Shown here: piece by piece, positions 1 through 10,947 of the stretch | Numbering within the stretch: the first letter of the stretch is position 1 | Layout of the letters: every line of letters begins with the position of its first letter | Assembly (NCBI GenBank): GCA_013399695.1 | Contig: VXAU01002293.1 | Coordinates: 372,001-436,000, forward strand | From: Formicarius rufipectus | Lineage: Eukaryota; Chordata; Aves; Passeriformes; Formicariidae | Reading direction: 5' to 3' | DNA: 64,000 bases | The notes under the pieces: generated by a model | Seen by the model: the letters and a program-made list of their open reading frames with translations, nothing else | Database searches by the model: none | What the model was told of the DNA's origin: nothing | Made by a program: the position numbers and the translations under genes

Positions 1-248
1 CAGAAAGGAAAACTTGATGTTACCAACATAAGCTTTATCAGGGCTAGGAAGCCTTGGAAAAAAAAGCATACATGTCTGTAAAAGGAGCGCTCTTCTAGCT
101 AGCACATATCCATACCTATGAGAACCTAAAAGGCTATCTCACTTTTCTACTTAAAATACATGAATAAAAGACACCCTGGAATAGATTTTGTATCTACTGA
201 AAATCCTTACAACCATTTTTCAAACAAAGAGAAAAATTGGAGGCCTAC
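1..248 (-). other. CHD7: CHD7 intron 15, first 248 bases
   Basis: This follows the exon 15 donor. It is AT-rich unique sequence with no recognisable element. Confidence 0.85.
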
Positions 249-504
249 CATTAATAAGGTACGGATGATTGCAGCATTTTCTTAGCTCCATCATAGTGTT
301 TAAAAGATTAGGTACATTTGCCTGACCTCCACCCTTGGAAAGAAATGTGAAATTCTTTTCAAGAATAGCACGATAGTATTTCTTCTGAATATTTGTCAGC
401 TCAACTTCGATGATGGTTTCCTCTTTGGGGGCCAGGTTCTTTTCTACATCCTCCTTGAGACGTCTCAGCATCATCGGCTTCAAAATAGCTTGGAGTTTTT
501 GCAC
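249..504 (-). CDS. CHD7: CHD7 exon 15: end of ATPase lobe 1 and bridge to lobe 2
   Basis: 256 nt. It begins [20 protein letters not shown], continues [40 protein letters not shown] and ends PYLIN plus one base of Gly. [10 protein letters not shown] and [10 protein letters not shown] are hallmark Snf2 motifs at the end of lobe 1 and the inter-lobe linker. The acceptor is GTATTCCAG|GTG. The donor is AATG|GTAGGC. Exon 16, with the start of the helicase C lobe, lies outside the window. Confidence 0.97.
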
Positions 505-2677
505 CTGGAATACATATGTTTAATAAATACCTGAATTAAAACTGCCAGGCTTCAAATATTAATTTTTTTAATTTCCTTAATTCTGAAATCCTTGTTTCCT
601 ACCTCATAACCCAAGTAAAAAAATCTTTCCTCAATGGCCGAGAGACTGAGTTCTCCTTTTTAATTCAGTGATAGATGCACTTCTGAAGTCAATTTTTAGG
701 GTGTAACCCTTCTCTTTAGAGATGTCTATTATTAAAAAGACCTCACTCACCCACCTTTCTGGACAAGGGCAGTACAGCACCCAAGTCATGCAGAGTTAAC
801 CCTGAGTACAGCTATAGAAGCAAATCTAAGATCAACTTCTGCCATTTACTTCTAATCACTTAACAGTGTTTAATGCTATTTCCCCCCTTTAGATATTTGC
901 TCCTATTTATCTTCTTATTTCCCTAGTTTTGACATCCACTTAAGCAGAAAACTACTTAAGCCTGGTCTAAAAAAGGAAAAGTTTCTAAGACTCTGATAGT
1001 TGTTAGTGTTTCCAGGTTTTGTAGCATATACTTTAAGATACATTCCAAAGAGTGGAAAGGGGAAAGAAGAAAATGACCATTTTTCCCACGAAAAAGCGTG
1101 CTAGATTTCTTCAAGTTCTTGTAAATTCCTTTACACAAAAAGCTGAAATATATTCCATTAAAAAAACAAACACACAAAAACAAAAACACCCCCACACAAA
1201 AAAACAAACCAAACAAAAAACCCCAAACAAACAAACAAACAAACAAACCAAACAAACAAAAACCCTGCCATTTAGGTTGTTTTCATTGTCTCTCAAAGTA
1301 CAAACCACCTCAAAGCTGAGGAGCTAATAATTCATCCTGAAACTGGTAATCATCTCCTGATGAGACCTGTGCAGCTGAAACATGAACAAATGACACTTTC
1401 TCCTGGATTCACATCATACCCTTAGTAAAAAAGCAACTTCAGAAGAAAAAAAGATATATTAGTATAGTTGGATGAACAGTTAGAAAAATACATTAAATGA
1501 GATTGCAAGGAATGGAGGAGAAACCCCAAGTCATTAACACATAATCTGTACCATCACTTGCAGGATAAATCGAATTCCAAAACATCCAATTGTGTATCTG
1601 TCAACAGAAAAGGAAGTTCTTCCAAAATTTGTTGGACCAAGTAATTCAGACTCTAATTGGGATCATACCCAATGGAATTATTTTAGTAATAGTTCTATGT
1701 ATGGCTGCAAAAGCTTCCAGTCATTCTGAGCTGGCCAGACACCAGTTATGTTCAGAGTTAGGATATATTCACTCCAGCTCAAACACTAACAGGACTGCAA
1801 GGTTTCTGGATCAGAACTGGCTCACTTTCAGTCTGGTCAGAGTCCATTCTAACTGGCATGCAAGAGCCTGCACAACCTATGGAAACATCCTATGATTTTG
1901 ACAGGAGGTAAGGAGTTGGGGGAGGAGCTATTTTGTAATTTAGACTACTATCTATGAAAGAGTTGCTCTCAACAGAAGTCAACAAATTTGAGCAGACAAA
2001 ATTAAGAGATACTAGAAACTGAATTTTCAGACAAAGCTAATAAAAAACGCACACAAAAATGCATACAGTTATTATCAGAGGTTGCAAAGTGGCAAACTAA
2101 GATGCCATGCTTCATCTAACTCTTAAGGTGATTTGGTTTTTAAAAAGATTTCATACATACAAGGAAACATTTTACATTGCAAATATAAAATATGCTGCAC
2201 TGTGTATTGATTTATGCATCTCTTTTATTGGACAGCTTGAAAAATCGGTTTCTGAGTCAAAAAACTCCCCTCCCTCTATTTGCTAAACTGAATTTCAAGT
2301 ATGCACAGAAGTCATTGAGAAAACTCTTAGATGTTAATTCCACAGAAGTTAGAGAACAGTCCCCTCACTGATGTTAATACTTAAAGAAGAATGTCAACTG
2401 ACAAATTAATTTTCTTAGAAGTATTTTCACCCAGTAAGCATTATAAGACACACTACCTCTATTTTTAAACACTACACTTTAACCAAGGGAAGTAATTTTT
2501 GGTTAAAAAGCAAAAAAGTTAACAAAAAGAAAACAAACAAAAAGACAGGAATAAAATCACTGTGGTCTTCCAGTAAGCAAATAGGCATTATTTCTAAAAC
2601 GAAGTAATGAAGTTCAGATGTAATAAAATGGATAATTTCACAATATATAAATACAATAGTGTGCAAAGTAAGTTTAC
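505..2677 (-). other. CHD7: CHD7 intron 14
   Basis: 2173 bases between exons 14 and 15. It holds one A/C-rich simple tract near 1160-1263. Otherwise it is AT-rich, with no coding, RNA or repeat feature that I can support. Confidence 0.85.
1160..1263 (+). repeat. (CAAA)n-like A/C-rich simple tract
   Basis: Repeated CAAA, CAAAA and CACA units with several consecutive CAAA copies near 1228-1248. The transcript of CHD7 reads U/G-rich here. Confidence 0.8.
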
Positions 2678-2821
2678 CTGCTCTTCAGTTTTAAGATCCC
2701 CAAACTCTTGCATGAATGTGGTTTCTGATGGGAAGCGACCTGGTTCCAAGAAATGAAGCAAGCTAAATAGCTCTTCTACTGTATTTTGCAAAGGGGTTCC
2801 AGTAAGCAGCACTTTATGCTC
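2678..2821 (-). CDS. CHD7: CHD7 exon 14: ATPase motif III
   Basis: 144 nt, 48 codons, phase 0. It starts EHKVLLTGTPLQNTVEELFS, where LLTGTPLQN is motif III coupling ATP hydrolysis to movement, and continues LLHFLEPGRFPSETTFMQEF to KTEEQ. The acceptor is TTTTCAG|GAG. The donor is CAG|GTAAAC. Confidence 0.97.
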
Positions 2822-4121
2822 CTGAAAAGTTAAGAAACAGTGGCCTAGGAATCCATCTCAATTATTTTTCAATGGAAAAATTCACAAAATTCCTTCCCCT
2901 CATCACTGTTTGTCTGTCTCATGTTTGCTTTCTCTCTCCTCCCCAGCTTCTTATATAAAACTCTTCTCAAGACATCTCTAACTGGTACTCTGGCCCCTCT
3001 TCAGTGATAGTCCAGAAAAATACTTCAGTTAGAGCATCTTCAAGAGTCCTCCAAGACACGAGAAGAGATTTTACTCATTCAGAACATCCCAGCCCCTTCA
3101 CAAGTACAGTGAACTTGTACCATGACTTCCAGTAAAAATCCACTGATTTACCACACATTCAGTAGACCTCAGTACATTAATCTTCTCAGGACAGGTGTCA
3201 GTTTCTAATACAGTAAACCTGAAGTTGAGTTCTACTGTCCTACTAAATGTTACAGAACATAAGGTGAACAGAGAACGTGGTACACTGCTTTAGAGGAGAA
3301 GCCCAGAGAGGTTAAGCAACTAGCCCACAGTCAAACATGAATTTAGTAGTGTAACAAGAACCAATGTGAAATGTCCCATATCTCTGTCTATAGCCATCAT
3401 TTTAAGTTCAGCTTTCCTCATTAGAAACAGTAATAAGGACAATACATTGTACTCAGCGTTTTTACAAACTGAGGTACAGCTATTAATTTAGTATGACTGG
3501 ATTCTTCTCGTATTTTAAAAGAAACTTCTCACCGGAAAAAAATAATTATTGTGTTTTTTAAATGGTAAATACCTTTACCTTATTTTTCTCTGTGTGCCTA
3601 ATACACCGATTTTGTATACATAAAATAATATATATTTACCTAGGTATCAGAAACGAACTCACTTCTCCCTCCCTTAGTCACTCTGAAAGAATACCCCTAT
3701 GGTCACACAACAAATTAACATTAGAGGTGATAATAATGCAGAGCAGTTGAACTCTTATGGCTGAATTTGGTCTCCTGACCACATCATACTTTTAAATAAA
3801 GGTCTATGTGAAGAAATGACTATGGATTAAATCACGAGAAAGGAGAAAAAGAAAAGACCAAATTTATCTTGATCCTCATAACAGAATCCACATAATTCTT
3901 GGTCTAAATCAATGAAAAAACTTATTAAGCACTGGCACTCCAAAACTGAAGCTATGCATATGCTTCCAGGTATTTTACAGACTTTCTCATCTGTATTCCC
4001 TCACTCTTAACACTTGATGATTCACTTAAAAAAAAGAACCTTTTCTTTTACTTCTGGATTAAACCATAAAACAAATAACAAAAATACAGAAAATTCAAAG
4101 GTAAGAGATGTTCACACTGAC
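2822..4121 (-). other. CHD7: CHD7 intron 13
   Basis: 1300 bases between exons 13 and 14. It contains a probable MIR remnant near 3275-3365 and otherwise unremarkable AT-rich sequence. Confidence 0.85.
3275..3365 (-). repeat. Probable MIR SINE fragment
   Basis: The plus strand reads AAGCCCAGAGAGGTTAAGCA, then CTAGCCCACAGTCAAACATG. This resembles the reverse complement of the MIR core (remembered as CTCAGAGAGGTTAAGTGACT, then TTGCCCA..GTCACAC). The copy is diverged and partial. Confidence 0.6.
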
Positions 4122-4298
4122 CAGGTCCATCATCTTGAGTCCTTCCAAAAGCTTACAGTTCCTGTTTTTCAGCCTGTGGGCCTCATCAATGACCACGCAA
4201 CGCCATGGAATGTTACGCAGCTCTGGGCAGTCAGTCAAGATCATTTCAAATGTTGTGATAATGGCATGGAACTTGTAGGACCCCTTTATCACACGACC
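4122..4298 (-). CDS. CHD7: CHD7 exon 13: ATPase motif II (DEAH box)
   Basis: 177 nt, 59 codons, phase 0. It runs from [20 protein letters not shown] to [11 protein letters not shown] and contains [11 protein letters not shown], the Walker B/DEAH motif that binds Mg2+ and activates water for ATP hydrolysis. The acceptor is TTCTTGTAG|GGT. The donor is CTG|GTCAGT, again with C at +3. Confidence 0.97.
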
Positions 4299-4800
4299 CT
4301 ACAAGAAAAGCAAACGTTAAAAGTAAACTTCCTGGCAAAGAAAGGAAGCAATTTGTTTCATCTTCAAAATTTCTTGTTTAAAAATACAGAATAGTACAAT
4401 GGGCAAATTGTTCCTTTAAAGCAAATTAAGTCATTATTGTTGACTCAGTGGGGGAATACAAATGTATAAGTTTGCTACTAGCTTCTTGATAGGTGTTTTT
4501 AATCCTCTAAAAAGGCAAACAGAACCACTGCACACTCATTACAAAGAAGTTACAGAAGTATTTAAGTTGTAATTCATATGGATTATACTAATGCCTTGAG
4601 GTATGAAAGTATTGCTGCAATATTCAAATAAGATTTTCAGACTTTATCAAGAGAATTCTCTTGTTTCTTTAAAATCAAAGGTATGTGAACAACCCAAATA
4701 GTGCAGAAATACATTACGGCTTCCTTTTTGCAACTATTTGAATATTGTGCTCACCAGTAATTTTTTTCCTGGTGGACACTCAGTATTCAAAACACCCACA

Positions 4801-4970
4801 ATTCAAAGAATGGCTTGGGTTGGAAGGGCCCTTAAAGACCATCTAGTTCCAAACTCCCTGACATGAGCAGGGACATCTTCCACTAGATCAGGTTGCTCAG
4901 AGCTCTGTCCAACACAGGCTCGAACACTTCCAGGAATGGGGTATCTAAAACAATTCTACTGAACAGCTTT
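4801..4970 (-). mobile_element. CR1 LINE 3' fragment
   Basis: The plus strand shows the reverse complement of a CR1 tail: AATGGCTTGGGTTGGAAGGG, a CTTAAAGACCATCTAGTTCC-like target of the conserved 3' end, then 'GAGCAGGGACATCTTCCACT'. It is 5'-truncated, as most CR1 copies are. No coding part remains. Confidence 0.85.
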
Positions 4971-5161
4971 GATTGAAGCAGGTATCTGAACTCTTAATGA
5001 GTAAAAAATTTAACTCTCTTAAATGGAGAATGTAACAATTCCACTAAATTTTGGGAAATTTGTGTTAAGCAAAGTACAAGACAATTAACTTGATGTCTGG
5101 CACCATATTCACTATTTCATTAATCGAGAGTCCTATTTTCAGCACTAATACAAAGACTGTT

Positions 5162-5216
5162 TAAAAAAACCCCACAAACAAACAAAAAAACTCCCACAAA
5201 CAACAAAACACCAAAC
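5162..5216 (+). repeat. A/C-rich simple tract
   Basis: Degenerate CAAA/CCCACAAA units; low complexity. Confidence 0.7.
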
Positions 5217-7070
5217 TAGCCAGCCCTGAATAAACTTTACTCATGACTATCTTTCTGACATAAAGCTATGCTCCTTCCCAATGTTGCTCAAAGAAAAATG
5301 GAATTTGGAATCTCCAGTGTTACTGGATCTGTGCAGAAAACTGTCTAAGAATGGGCCTCACACAAGTTCAAAGTAGGACTATGTCAGTGGTCGTATGTTG
5401 AACACGTTTCAAAAGAAACAGATATTTTACAGTAAGGTAACCGTTTCTTTTTTTAGACCTATGCAAGACTGAATTCTTTTATAAGTGACCTGCATATAAT
5501 CCTCTCCAAACCTTAGGGATCAGAACAGGCTACTGATTCAATAAAATTATTGGAAACCTGATATCCTAAACTCATCATTACATCTGCTTTCTTGCATCAA
5601 GCACATAGAGAGCAATTACCGGCTCAACAATACCTTCTCATGGCATAGTCCCGAAACATTTATCTTCTCAGGGAACAAAAAAGTTGCAACTTAAACAGCA
5701 GATAATAATATACTAAGGGGGCAGCAGCTTTGAAAGCCAGCAAACTGAAATACTGTAACCTTTTCATGAACCAAGTAAATTTCCATCAGAAACAAGTTAA
5801 CTCTTGCACAGAGCTTTGTCATTAACTCTATCTGGCATATATAGTTTTCCTGATCTTAAAACAGAACTTCTCAGAAATAGAACACTTCAGAAAAGCAAAT
5901 GTTTTATTTGATATTCCAACCAGGGAAGGCCTCGTTGAAGGACTTTTCAGTTACACTGTTCAAGAACACCAGAACCTCACAAGCAGAATGTCTTGGGTAA
6001 CACTATGTCCTTACTGTTGAAGTCACACCACTGCAGAAATTTATTTTCTCATTGACAACTCTAGCATTTCACAACAACTTGACTCCGGTAACTGGTGTTG
6101 AATCCGGAACACCGCACTACAACAGATGGGGCAGGTGCTTCTTATGCCTGCTGTCTCTTGTTACTGCCCTTCAAAGCCACTCAGACTTTCTCAATGTTCA
6201 ACTGTATTTTTGAGAAACAGCTCAACTTGAGAGGTTTCTTTTCATGTTAAGACTAAAGATGTTGATGTCTTGGTTGATGCGTTTGGCAAGGGAACTAGAA
6301 ATGATACTGCTAAATCCTGTAGTCTTTCTCTCCCTTCTTGTCTCCCTTGGTACACCCAATGATGATACTTTGGAGAATGCCAGAGTGAACACTATGTGAG
6401 GACTTTTTTTGACACAATACAAAGAGAAATTTTCCCCCCATAATTCAGTTTCTACAACGTGTTTCACAGCTGACACCATCCTACAAAGAATGGAACACAG
6501 AAGGTAACACATCGAAGCAAGCTGCCACCAAAAGGATGAATTTGCTCCCTTTCTCTTTTATCCCCAAACATAGCAATTGTCTGAAGCCTCTCTTAAGCCA
6601 GTTCTGGGAGCAAAAAACTAGCAGAAAAGGATTCATTTTTCTGTGCCATAAGTGCTTTGTCATTACTCGCTATGGGGTCAAATGACTGCCATGTTTATTG
6701 CAAGAGGTAAGTTAAGAATACAAGTAACAGGGAGAACAAAACAAAAAAAGATAAATCTAAGAATCTGCACAGGAAGTAGAATTTTCTGATGACATTCCTT
6801 CAGGTTTCATGCTAGGTAACTGCTGTCTCCTAAGGGAAAGAACATGATGAGAACAGGCACCATTTAAATAACAGACAAACGTGATTTTTAAGAAAGGAAA
6901 CATTTCAGTAGAGACAACATTTGCATAAAACTAGATTTTTAAGTTATATAAAAAACCAATCTCTGCTAAGAAATTATTTTAATTAAAACCAAAAAAAATT
7001 ATTTCAATTCCAGTTCAGTTGTGTATTATACATCTAGGGAAGAGGCTAAATGTGATAATTATCACAAGGA

Positions 7071-7228
7071 GTATCATAGAGTGGCCTGGGTTGAGACCTT
7101 ATAGATCATCTAGCTCCAAACCCCCTGCCATGGGAAAGGATACCTTCCATTAAACCAGGCTGTTGAGCTCCTTTTAACCTGGCCTTGAACACTTAAAGGG
7201 ATGCAGCATCCACAACTGCTCCTGGACT
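7071..7228 (-). mobile_element. CR1 LINE 3' fragment
   Basis: The plus strand reads GTATCATAGAGTGGCCTGGG, then TTATAGATCATCTAGCTCCA and CTGCCATGGGAAAGGATACC. This is the reverse complement of a diverged CR1 3' UTR, 5'-truncated. Confidence 0.85.
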
Positions 7229-7779
7229 CTTAGACCTCAGCATAGCAAATGTTATTTGAATAAATATTCAACAACAAGTTAAGTAATTTTGATTTGAAAG
7301 TTTCTTTGATAAATTGCTGAGAAAACAATTTTTTTCTAGACCAAACATATGTGCCTTCTAATATAAATTACTATGTGTTTTTCTACTATATTTAAGTACG
7401 TGATTCTATTTCTGTTTGTCCTAATGGCATGTCAAGTTGTGCCACAGTCATCAGCTTCGAAGTAGTTTTTAATCAGTTCTTTCCTTGTAAAATCGTATTT
7501 TCTATCTTGTAACCAGCCCCATAGCTTTGCTCTAAGACTCCAGTTTTTCAACACACTTTTTGAGAACAGGAAGTGAGAACTAAGCAGGACTACCCACCAC
7601 ATTACTGACAAAGAGAAGAAGGCTGTAACTTCTCACATCCTTATTAAAGATTTGTTTCCTCCTACACACTAGCCCTTTTCACCACAGTCTCACAGTATGA
7701 ACTCATATTTAACTGGTTGTGTACCACAACATAGAAGAATTTGTCTTACAGCCTTCCCAGAGTCAAGCGTTCTCCCCAC

Positions 7780-8200
7780 AGTAAGAATCACCATTCCTTG
7801 TCCATGGACAGCCCTATATTTAGCTATTCTGAGTATTGTTAGCTTGGATCCAATTTATTAAGTAATACAGCTTACTCTCTTTCCATGAACTGCCTTAATT
7901 ATTTAGCACTCTCCCCATCTTTGTGTCATTTGAAAACCTTCTCAGTAATGATTTTATGTTTTCTTTCACATCACTGATAAAAGTGTTACATAGCTCATGA
8001 ACACAAACCAATCCCAGAAGAACTATGCTGGAAATGTAAATAATTTCTCTTTTAGAATTACATCAAGAAATATCAGTTAGCTGGTTTCAAATCCACTTAA
8101 TATGTGCCATATTGATTTTATGTCTCTCCAGTTTATTAATCAAAATGTACAGTGGCATAAAATCAAATGATTTACAGAAAATGTAAATGTATGAATTCAC
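7780..8200 (-). mobile_element. Ancient CR1/L3-type LINE reverse transcriptase fossil
   Basis: On the minus strand the segment around 7913-7941 translates to FSNDTKMGRVL. It is preceded in the same frame by CNTFISDVKENIKSLLRR, which corresponds to the CR1/L3 reverse transcriptase block F.NIFI.DL......KFADDTKLG. Upstream (about 8080-8160) ILINKLERHKINMAHIKWI resembles the HDILI.KLE.....TI.WI block. In-frame stops show it is dead. It looks much older than the CR1 tails nearby. Confidence 0.72.
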
Positions 8201-8917
8201 CACTATCACTTTAAGCTCAGTTGAAAATAATACTCCAAAATATATCAAATCAGGTTGAACTTCCACTTTTCATTTTTCCTCTTAAGGGAGGGGGATTATA
8301 TTGTTTTGCAATATCATTAATTTTTCCCCAGTCCTGTTTACTCTGGGCAAAGCCACACAGTTCTTAAGAGTAGAGACCTGGTGCTCTTCTTAATTTTTCT
8401 GTTTTCCAAGTAATTTTTTGTTTCTATACCCAATCTTTTCTGTACCTGCTTTCCTTCACTCATAAGGACTATTCAACCTGAGCACAGTAACATAGATTCA
8501 AAATATATCTGATTTATCCAATTTGATAAAGAAGCATAGACAAGTTTAATTTCTCCAAGCAGGTCTTTCCTGGAATGGTAGGAAGAGATTGATTTTTAAG
8601 CTTAGTTCCAATTAAAGTAGTATCTCCATTAAGAATATTTTCTGCCAGCTCTTCTCAGGAAGGCATAGTAACAAAAACCTTTCATGAAACAAGGAAACTC
8701 TTATTTAAAAAGAGTTGCACCATCTCCTGGGATCCCTCTATTTCCAGCTGATCTATTGACTACTATTAGAAAGCATTCTCCTTATTAATACATGTATCTT
8801 CTTTATTAGCAAAAACCTAGTATATTAGTACTGAAAAACTAATTGATGCTTAAATTAATAAACAACACTAAAGCATATGCAAATAAGAAAAAAAGAAAAC
8901 TCATGAAGAGCTTTTAC

Positions 8918-9161
8918 CTGTGGATCTTTGAAATACATTTCATACAACTGAATGGTCCGCCGACTTGCTTGACTTCCATGATACACAACCACATTTAACT
9001 CTGTCCAGGTGCGGAACTCCCTTTCCCAGTTGGGAATTGTGGACAGTGGTGCAATAACCAAGAAAGGACCATGGATTCCTTTCAAATATATCTCATAGAG
9101 AAACGTAATGGACTGGATAGTCTTTCCCAACCCCATTTCATCTGCTAAAATGCAGTTTCGT
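8918..9161 (-). CDS. CHD7: CHD7 exon 12: ATPase motifs I and Ia
   Basis: 244 nt. It begins with the third base of a split Thr codon, then RNCILADEMGLGKTIQSITF, where GLGKT is the Walker A P-loop. Motif Ia follows (FLVIAPLSTIPNWEREF), then VVVYHGSQASRRTIQLYEMY and FKDPQ at the end. The Walker A lysine is intact. The acceptor is TGTTTTCAG|A. The donor is CAG|GTAAAA, phase 0. Confidence 0.97.
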
Positions 9162-9606
9162 CTGAAAACAATAATAAAAACAGTCTAAATAATTTACTCC
9201 TAACTTAAAACACAGAAAAATCAGTGAGGAGACAGACTGAATAAACCAGATTTACAAAATGGCAAATTTACACTGAAAAGACATTTTTTGCATTTTAAAT
9301 AAACATTACGATTCATGATGCAATAAGCATAGATATATCCTTTCTATCTACCTCTAAAGTTCTCAAGAGGGAGGAAGGGGCAGCAGGGGTATGCATGAAC
9401 TCAAAGCATTTGCCATAAGAATCTATGTGAAATATTATTCTTCCACCCCAAACTAGTTTGTAAATGACTCTTGTAGCAAAAATTGAGACATGTAAATGAT
9501 TCCAAAACCCCGCTTTAAATGATTACTTCAAAAGGTTATTATTATTTCAAATAAGCAATAAAAACTTTTCCAAAGCAGGATTCAGCAGTAAGTATGTTTT
9601 ACGTAC
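9162..9606 (-). other. CHD7: CHD7 intron 11
   Basis: 445 bases, AT-rich; nothing recognisable. Confidence 0.88.
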
Positions 9607-9728
9607 GTGTTGTACCAATTGAAAAGAAGCCAGTTTACTCCCTCCAACTGGTATTCCCTGAGTTTGTTATTGTTTTTATACTCCCTGGAACTCTCCGATT
9701 TTTTCCAGTCATCGGCAGGAGGTCGCTC
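9607..9728 (-). CDS. CHD7: CHD7 exon 11: ATPase lobe 1 entry (Q-motif region)
   Basis: 122 nt. It reads [14 protein letters not shown]..., then [20 protein letters not shown], ending YN plus two bases of a Thr codon. [16 protein letters not shown] is the Snf2 lobe 1 entry that contacts the adenine of ATP. The acceptor is TTTGAAACAG|GAG. The donor is AACAC|GTACGT, with C at +4 instead of A. Length and phase match human. Confidence 0.95.
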
Positions 9729-9825
9729 CTGTTTCAAATACAGCAAATCCCATTAGTGGTTTCTAAAAGACCACATTACATTGACTATTTTCAAATAAAA
9801 TCCTCTATATGGAGCCAATTCTTAC
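9729..9825 (-). other. CHD7: CHD7 intron 10, very short
   Basis: 97 bases between exons 10 and 11, close to the minimum spliceosomal intron length in vertebrates. The donor is GTAAGA and the acceptor TTTGAAACAG. Confidence 0.92.
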
Positions 9826-9963
9826 CACACGCTCCATTTCTGGCTCCCTAGACATCAGTTTCTCAAATTCTTCGATCTTAGCTTGGTCGATGTCTTGCTT
9901 GAGCTCCCAAGTGCTGTCTTCATAAGGAAGCGAACACCATTTCACCAGATAATGCGTTACAGG
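9826..9963 (-). CDS. CHD7: CHD7 exon 10: chromodomain 2
   Basis: 138 nt, 46 codons, phase 0. It contains PVTHYLVKWCSLPYEDSTWE and the following helix QDIDQAKIEEFEKLMSREPE. YLVKW..L.YEDSTWE is the chromodomain signature with its aromatic residues. The acceptor TCTTAACAAAG|CCT has a broken pyrimidine tract and AAAG instead of CAG. The donor is GTG|GTAAGA. Only 97 bases separate it from exon 11. Confidence 0.96.
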
Positions 9964-10863
9964 CTTTGTTAAGACAAAAATAATATTACATCACAATATA
10001 GAAAGAAGTGCAACCACTTTTACAGGAAATCTGCAGGCTAGATAAAACTCAAAAAGCTTTATCAGACCCAAATGTCTGAAACAGTCAAAAGAATAAGCAA
10101 ACAGCACGACAACCTAACAGAGTAAGATTAGAACATGGGGAATGCAGGCTTACCACCAAAATGAGCACAACATTACATTGCACATTACTAAGGTTATACT
10201 AAAACTTAGAAGTAAAATAATACTAATTTTTCAACCCTTACAATTTATATGATTTCTACATATTGAAAACAATCAACAGTTTTCTCTTATCAGTGTCATC
10301 AGAAACTTCCCAGCAGGCAACTCAACCACCAGCATTCACTGACAGAGCAATACGGAAACACTGGCACTGCCAGTGAAGCTTTCTATTCGCCCAGGACCAA
10401 AAAGGAATCTCCTGGAAGAAACAAAATCATCTTGTTCAACAGAACAAGTCATCAAAAATGAAGAAACAATGAATTCATGACTTCTGCAACAGGTAGTTCA
10501 AGCCATGTCTAAACCATTATGACATTTACCTAAGACTCTTTCCTGCAAATTTGATTTAAATTCTGCATTACATTCATGGATGTCATATTCCTACAGTATT
10601 AGGTATTACTCCTTTCTTCTTGTTCTTTGGTTTTTTGGTGTTTTTTTTTTAATATAGTTAACTTACCAGAAGTCTGGAATTCTCACTTAACTCCCTTTAT
10701 TTTAAGACAACTGCTATATTAGCCAATGTCTTCTCGAACATGTTCCTATTTTCTACATACATATACTGTGGTAGCTTCTATAAGTGTTTAATATATTCAC
10801 ATTTCTAAACAATTCTAAACACAATGTCTATATGGCTACAGATGCATGAAAAGTTTTCTTTAC
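9964..10863 (-). other. CHD7: CHD7 intron 9
   Basis: 900 bases. One T/G-rich tract lies near 10612-10652, the opposite strand bias from the other simple tracts. Nothing else is recognisable. Confidence 0.86.
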
Positions 10864-10947
10864 CTCTCCATTATCATCTGTGCTACGTGAAAAATCCAAG
10901 ATTCGATCAACTTCCACGTAATCTGGATTAAAAAGTTCATCATCAAT
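10864..10947 (-). CDS. CHD7: CHD7 exon 9: inter-chromodomain segment and start of chromodomain 2
   Basis: 84 nt, 28 codons: IDDELFNPDYVEVDRILDFS, then RSTDDNGE. FNPDYVEVDRI is the conserved entry of chromodomain 2 in CHD6-9. The acceptor is TGGAACAG|ATT. The donor is GAG|GTAAAG. Phase 0 at both ends. Confidence 0.96.

Larger units (their letters stand above)
4299..8917 (-). other. CHD7: CHD7 intron 12
   Basis: 4619 bases between exons 12 and 13. It holds two CR1 3' fragments, one A/C-rich tract and an older CR1/L3-type reverse transcriptase fossil, all listed separately. The rest (5.2-7.0 kb, 8.3-8.9 kb) is AT-rich without a recognisable element. Confidence 0.85.

Noticed and set aside
220..249. 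Extension of CHD7 exon 15 past 249
   Set aside because: The GTAGGC donor at 248-243 fits the conserved 256-nt exon; the bases beyond it read into unrelated residues and a stop.
4014..4394. 126-codon plus-strand open frame
   Set aside because: It is antisense to CHD7 exon 13 and extends into the intron; conservation of the exon explains it.
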